DNA of 64,000 bases, taken from contig NZ_FNAI01000001.1 in NCBI RefSeq assembly GCF_900101875.1, positions 806,001-870,000 on the forward strand, given 5' to 3'. Shown piece after piece: positions 61,234-64,000 of this stretch (the first letter of the stretch is position 1; every line of letters starts with the position of its first letter). This DNA comes from Mucilaginibacter pineti (GTDB lineage Bacteria; Bacteroidota; Bacteroidia; Sphingobacteriales; Sphingobacteriaceae). The notes beneath the pieces were generated by a model. It was not told the DNA's origin. It did not search any database and saw only the letters and a list, made by a program, of their open reading frames with translations. The translations under genes were made by a program, and so were the position numbers.

Positions 61234-63480
61234 ATGTCACATCATCAGTTTCCAAAGATCAACCTGAACTTTTTTGTTTTACTTATCTTTTTAGGAATGC
61301 TATTAGGCAATAACCTGTTTGCAAAACCTGCAAAATCCAATGATACTAACAGCACTGAAACACTTGCCTTGATAGAACGGATATTACCTGGAAAATCATC
61401 CTCTTTTATATTAGAAACTATTGCTCCGAAAAACAAGCGCGACAGCTTTTATATTGAAAGTAAGGCCGGTAAAATATTGATAAAGGGCACCAATACCTTA
61501 TCTATGGCAAAAGGTTTTAATTTCTATTTAAAGCGTTACTGCCATATATCTGTAAGCTGGTACGCCAATGATGTTATTAAAGCACCTTTGAACTTACCCG
61601 CTATAACAAAGCCAGAAGGAGAAGCCTGCCGGTTTGATAAACGTTTTTTTCTTAACTATTGTACGTTTGGCTACACCATGCTATGGTGGAAATGGAATGA
61701 TTGGGAACGATTAATAGACTGGATGGCTTTAAATGGTATTAATATGCCATTGGCAATTACCGGGCAAGAATACATTTGGCAAAAGGTTTGGAAACAATTT
61801 GGCATGACGGATGCGCAAAGCCGCGCCTTTTTTACCGGCCCCTCACATTTGCCGTGGCAACGAATGGGTAATTTAGATCGCTGGCTTGGCCCACTACCAC
61901 AAAGTTTCATCGACAACCAGTTTTCCCTGCAAAAACAAATATTAAAAAGGGAAAGAAGTTTTGGTATGACCCCTATTCTGCCGGCATTTGCAGGTCATGT
62001 ACCAAAAGATTTAAAAGCTAAATTCCCGAACATGAAAGTTACGGATCTGGGCTCTTATGATACAGGCACTGAAAATGATGCTTTTTTCCTTGACCCTATG
62101 GATCCGCTGTTTGTAAAGATTCAGAAAGCGTACCTGAGCGAGCAACAAAAACTATTAGGAACAGATCATTATTACGGCGCCGATCCTTTTAACGAAATGA
62201 ACCCGCCAAGTTGGGAAGCAAGTTATTTAGCAAGTGTAGCTAAAACAATATACGGTGGTATGAAAGCTGTTGATGCCACCGCCACCTGGGTTCAAATGGG
62301 ATGGACGTTTTATTACGATCGTGCTCACTGGACAAACCCGCGCCTGGAGGCTATGATAAAGGCCGTGCCTGCCAACAAGATGGTGTTGCTTGATTACTTT
62401 ACCGAGCAAACCGAAATTTGGCGACCAACCGATGGCTTTTTCAACGCGCCATATATCTGGTGCTATTTGGGGAATTTTGGAGGCAATACACAGCTTGCAG
62501 CACCATTGTTAAAGGTAGCCAAATTATTACCCGCTGCCGAAAACGACCCTAATAGCCGACAAATGGCTGGCATAGGATCAACACTGGAAGGATTTGGTGT
62601 AAACGATTTTATGTTTGAATGGTTGTTTGACTACGCATGGAATAAAAATGCGGCCAACACCACCGATTGGATAAGGGAATATGCCAATAGCAGAGCGGGT
62701 AATGAAGATCCTGTTGTACAAGCTGCGTGGAAAAAACTCTTGCCGATTGTTTATAACAATCAGGTTTCTGGTGTGGGATTAGGAAACATTGTACAATCCA
62801 AACCAATGCTGAAAGGTCATGGCGATTACACCTCCCTTAGCAATTATGATTACTCAACCTTAGCTAACATATTGCCAACCATGTTTCTTGCCGATTCTTC
62901 ATCCAAATCATCGCTTCACTACAACCGGGACTTGGTTTTGTTGGAAAAACAGGTTTTTGTTAACCTGGCGGCATCCCTGCGAGATTCTATTAGTAAAGCG
63001 TACTATGCAAAAAATGAAATTGCATTTGAGAAAAACACGCACTTATTTTCATCGTTATGCGACGATGTAAACACATTAACTGCTACCCAGCACGAGCTGT
63101 TATTGGGCAATTGGCTTGATGAGGCAAGAAGCTTTGGAATTACCCCTGAAGAGAAAAACTATTACGAGAAAAGCGCAAGGGTGTTAATTACTACCTGGGG
63201 TGGCGAAGACAATGTAACCTCCGATTACGCTTCAAAAGATTGGTCGGGTTTGATTGGCTCTTATTATAAACTCCGCTGGGAACTGTTTTTCAACGAGTTG
63301 CGAAAGACAATAAAAACAGGACAGGAACCAGACATGGTGGCTTTTAACAAACTGCGCGCAAAGTTCGATTGGGATTGGACTGGCAAAAACCAGGTTGAGC
63401 AAAAATTCCCGTCAAAACCATCAGGTAACACATTGCAAACATGCACTGACTTATATAAAAAATGGTCTTTATATCTATAA
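61234..63480 (+). CDS. GH89 alpha-N-acetylglucosaminidase
   Basis: A 748-residue secreted enzyme that removes terminal alpha-linked GlcNAc. The signal peptide ends near LLGNNLFAKPA. Catalytic glutamates lie in GADPFNEMNPPSWE and LDYFTEQTEIW, about residues 321 and 391 in this numbering. Family segments LNYCTFGYTMLWWKWNDWE and ALNGINMPLAITGQE match NAGLU. A start at 61201 would add 11 residues. It diverges from the GH43 gene, and the pair may act on one host or fungal glycan. Confidence 0.93.
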   Translation: MSHHQFPKINLNFFVLLIFLGMLLGNNLFAKPAKSNDTNSTETLALIERILPGKSSSFILETIAPKNKRDSFYIESKAGKILIKGTNTLSMAKGFNFYLKRYCHISVSWYANDVIKAPLNLPAITKPEGEACRFDKRFFLNYCTFGYTMLWWKWNDWERLIDWMALNGINMPLAITGQEYIWQKVWKQFGMTDAQSRAFFTGPSHLPWQRMGNLDRWLGPLPQSFIDNQFSLQKQILKRERSFGMTPILPAFAGHVPKDLKAKFPNMKVTDLGSYDTGTENDAFFLDPMDPLFVKIQKAYLSEQQKLLGTDHYYGADPFNEMNPPSWEASYLASVAKTIYGGMKAVDATATWVQMGWTFYYDRAHWTNPRLEAMIKAVPANKMVLLDYFTEQTEIWRPTDGFFNAPYIWCYLGNFGGNTQLAAPLLKVAKLLPAAENDPNSRQMAGIGSTLEGFGVNDFMFEWLFDYAWNKNAANTTDWIREYANSRAGNEDPVVQAAWKKLLPIVYNNQVSGVGLGNIVQSKPMLKGHGDYTSLSNYDYSTLANILPTMFLADSSSKSSLHYNRDLVLLEKQVFVNLAASLRDSISKAYYAKNEIAFEKNTHLFSSLCDDVNTLTATQHELLLGNWLDEARSFGITPEEKNYYEKSARVLITTWGGEDNVTSDYASKDWSGLIGSYYKLRWELFFNELRKTIKTGQEPDMVAFNKLRAKFDWDWTGKNQVEQKFPSKPSGNTLQTCTDLYKKWSLYL

Positions 63481-63506
63481 TTCAATAATTTAACAACTTA
63501 TAACAA

Positions 63507-63546
63507 AAAAACCGTAAATCAAACATATGTTTGATTTACGGTTTTT
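63507..63546 (+). terminator. Strong terminator after the GH89 gene
   Basis: A perfect 40-base palindrome, 20-base arms centred on CATATG at 63524-63529, with A-run and T-run on the two sides. It lies 27 bases after the stop codon and can also terminate leftward transcription. Confidence 0.85.
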
Positions 63547-63764
63547 ATTCAGTGGAGCCGGAGGGAACGACGAATGTTGAATTTGTCGCTGTTAGTCAGC
63601 TCTTTATGTTTTTATAGTCTTTTGAGGTCACCGAATAGGTCACCACCCAAACAAACCAAATAATGCTGTTGCTTATTGATAACAAATATACAGAATAACA
63701 TTTTATTTAATGCAATAATCTTAGGTTTACCCGTCACATATTTTGTGTAAGCTTCTAACGATTT
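63547..63764. other. Gene-poor stretch with a tRNA-3'-end-like remnant
   Basis: At 63553-63568 the minus strand reads GTTCCCTCCGGCTCCA, like the T-arm and acceptor 3' end of a tRNA, but no complementary 5' acceptor GGAGCCG is nearby, so it is not a whole tRNA. At 63625-63632 and 63637-63644 AGGTCACC is repeated with a 12-base period. A minus-strand frame ending at 63596 reads WVVTYSVTSKDYKNIKS. These features could mark an old attachment site of an integrative element; no integrase gene is present. Confidence 0.35.
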
Positions 63765-63850
63765 GCCTTTATTCTATAACAAATCGGCATGAAAATAGGC
63801 TTTATTTTATTACAAAATAACCTTAAATTTGCCCTTATTCTGTTACATTT
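63765..63850 (+). repeat. Three 20-base direct repeats at 33-base spacing
   Basis: Copies begin at 63765, 63798 and 63831, so the period is exactly 33 bases twice. Consensus GCCTTTATTCTATTACAAAT; copies 1 and 2 agree at 16 of 20 positions, copies 1 and 3 at 15. The last copy overlaps a TACATTTG at 63844-63851 that fits a -7 promoter element, 17 bases before the next start codon. The arrangement suggests operators on one face of the helix. Confidence 0.65.
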
Positions 63851-63867
63851 GATATAAGCTCGCTATT

Positions 63868-64000
63868 ATGGCCTTTAAAAGAAGTATTGAAGATTATCTT
63901 AATCGCTGGAAATTAAGCACAGCGCGTAAGCCGCTTATCATAAGAGGCGCACGTCAGGTTGGCAAAACCACATTGATACGCGATTTTGCCAAAACGTACG
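63868..64000 (+). CDS. AAA ATPase (AAA_14 / DUF4143 type), truncated by the window end
   Basis: Only the first 44 residues are present. The frame begins MAFKRSIEDYLNRWKL and reaches the Walker A IIRGARQVGKTTLI, the signature of the AAA_14/DUF4143 family of stand-alone ATPases, common in Bacteroidota and often in accessory or variable regions. Function of the family is unclear. The repeated sequence just upstream probably controls it. Confidence 0.8.
   Translation, partial: MAFKRSIEDYLNRWKLSTARKPLIIRGARQVGKTTLIRDFAKTY

Noticed and set aside
63553..63640. A complete tRNA gene on the minus strand
   Set aside because: Only the 3' part resembles a tRNA; no matching 5' acceptor arm, D-arm or anticodon arm can be placed.
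63765..63850. A CRISPR array
   Set aside because: Only three degenerate copies with 13-base spacers, no cas genes, and a position at a promoter.

Overview
The window looks like chromosomal DNA from a member of the Bacteroidota, most likely family Sphingobacteriaceae (Mucilaginibacter or Pedobacter type). The pointers are moderate-to-low GC, A-rich leaders in place of strong Shine-Dalgarno sites, promoters of the TTTG/TAnnTTTG type, many secreted glycoside hydrolases (GH2, GH26, GH43, GH89, GH92), a UpxY/NusG-like antiterminator at a polysaccharide locus, and an E1 alpha/beta fusion dehydrogenase. The genus is an inference. No rRNA gene, complete tRNA gene, CRISPR array or transposase was found.

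Layout. 1-2 kb: ArsR regulator with an SRPBCC protein, then an unrecognised secreted protein. 2-5.5 kb: PEP carboxykinase diverging from fructose-1,6-bisphosphatase, followed by an Lrp/AsnC regulator. 5.5-21.9 kb: an exopolysaccharide locus. A WecA/MraY-like initiating transferase and a GT2 enzyme run leftward; Wza, Wzc, UpxY, an AsnB-like amidotransferase, two GT4 enzymes, an ABC-2 permease, a methyltransferase, a GT2-exosortase fusion, a hexapeptide acetyltransferase and two large membrane proteins run rightward. 21.9-31.2 kb: GH2 beta-galactosidase, sugar dehydrogenase, exonuclease III, two small proteins and an M16 metallopeptidase. 31.4-37.9 kb: a sugar catabolism cluster with an SSS transporter, myo-inositol oxygenase, a LacI regulator and a GH92 alpha-mannosidase; the last two leftward genes (inositol oxygenase and GH92) share a conserved upstream operator. 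37.9-39.1 kb: proline dehydrogenase.

39.2-46.4 kb: aromatic amino-acid genes. S4 protein, aroB and a sterol-desaturase-like protein come first. Then a Phe/Tyr-rich leader peptide with a textbook terminator/antiterminator precedes pheA, a DAHP synthase-chorismate mutase fusion, aroA and aroC. Two 82-bp inverted-repeat elements flank aroC. 46.5-57.4 kb: MFS transporter, HAD hydrolase, DinB protein, GH26, two L,D-transpeptidases, a DUF2695 protein, nitroreductase, a VCBS-like secreted protein, the E1 fusion and a DUF1573 protein. 57.5-63.5 kb: aminotransferase, then GH43 and GH89 diverging from a palindromic intergenic region. 63.5-64 kb: a gene-poor stretch with a tRNA-3'-end-like remnant and three direct repeats at exact 33-bp spacing, ahead of a truncated AAA ATPase gene.

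The strongest candidates for something new are the GT2-exosortase fusion inside an exopolysaccharide locus whose ABC permease lacks its ATPase, the aromatic attenuator, and the LacI operator pair linking inositol oxidation to alpha-mannosidase expression. All assignments are from reading the sequence; no database search was run.
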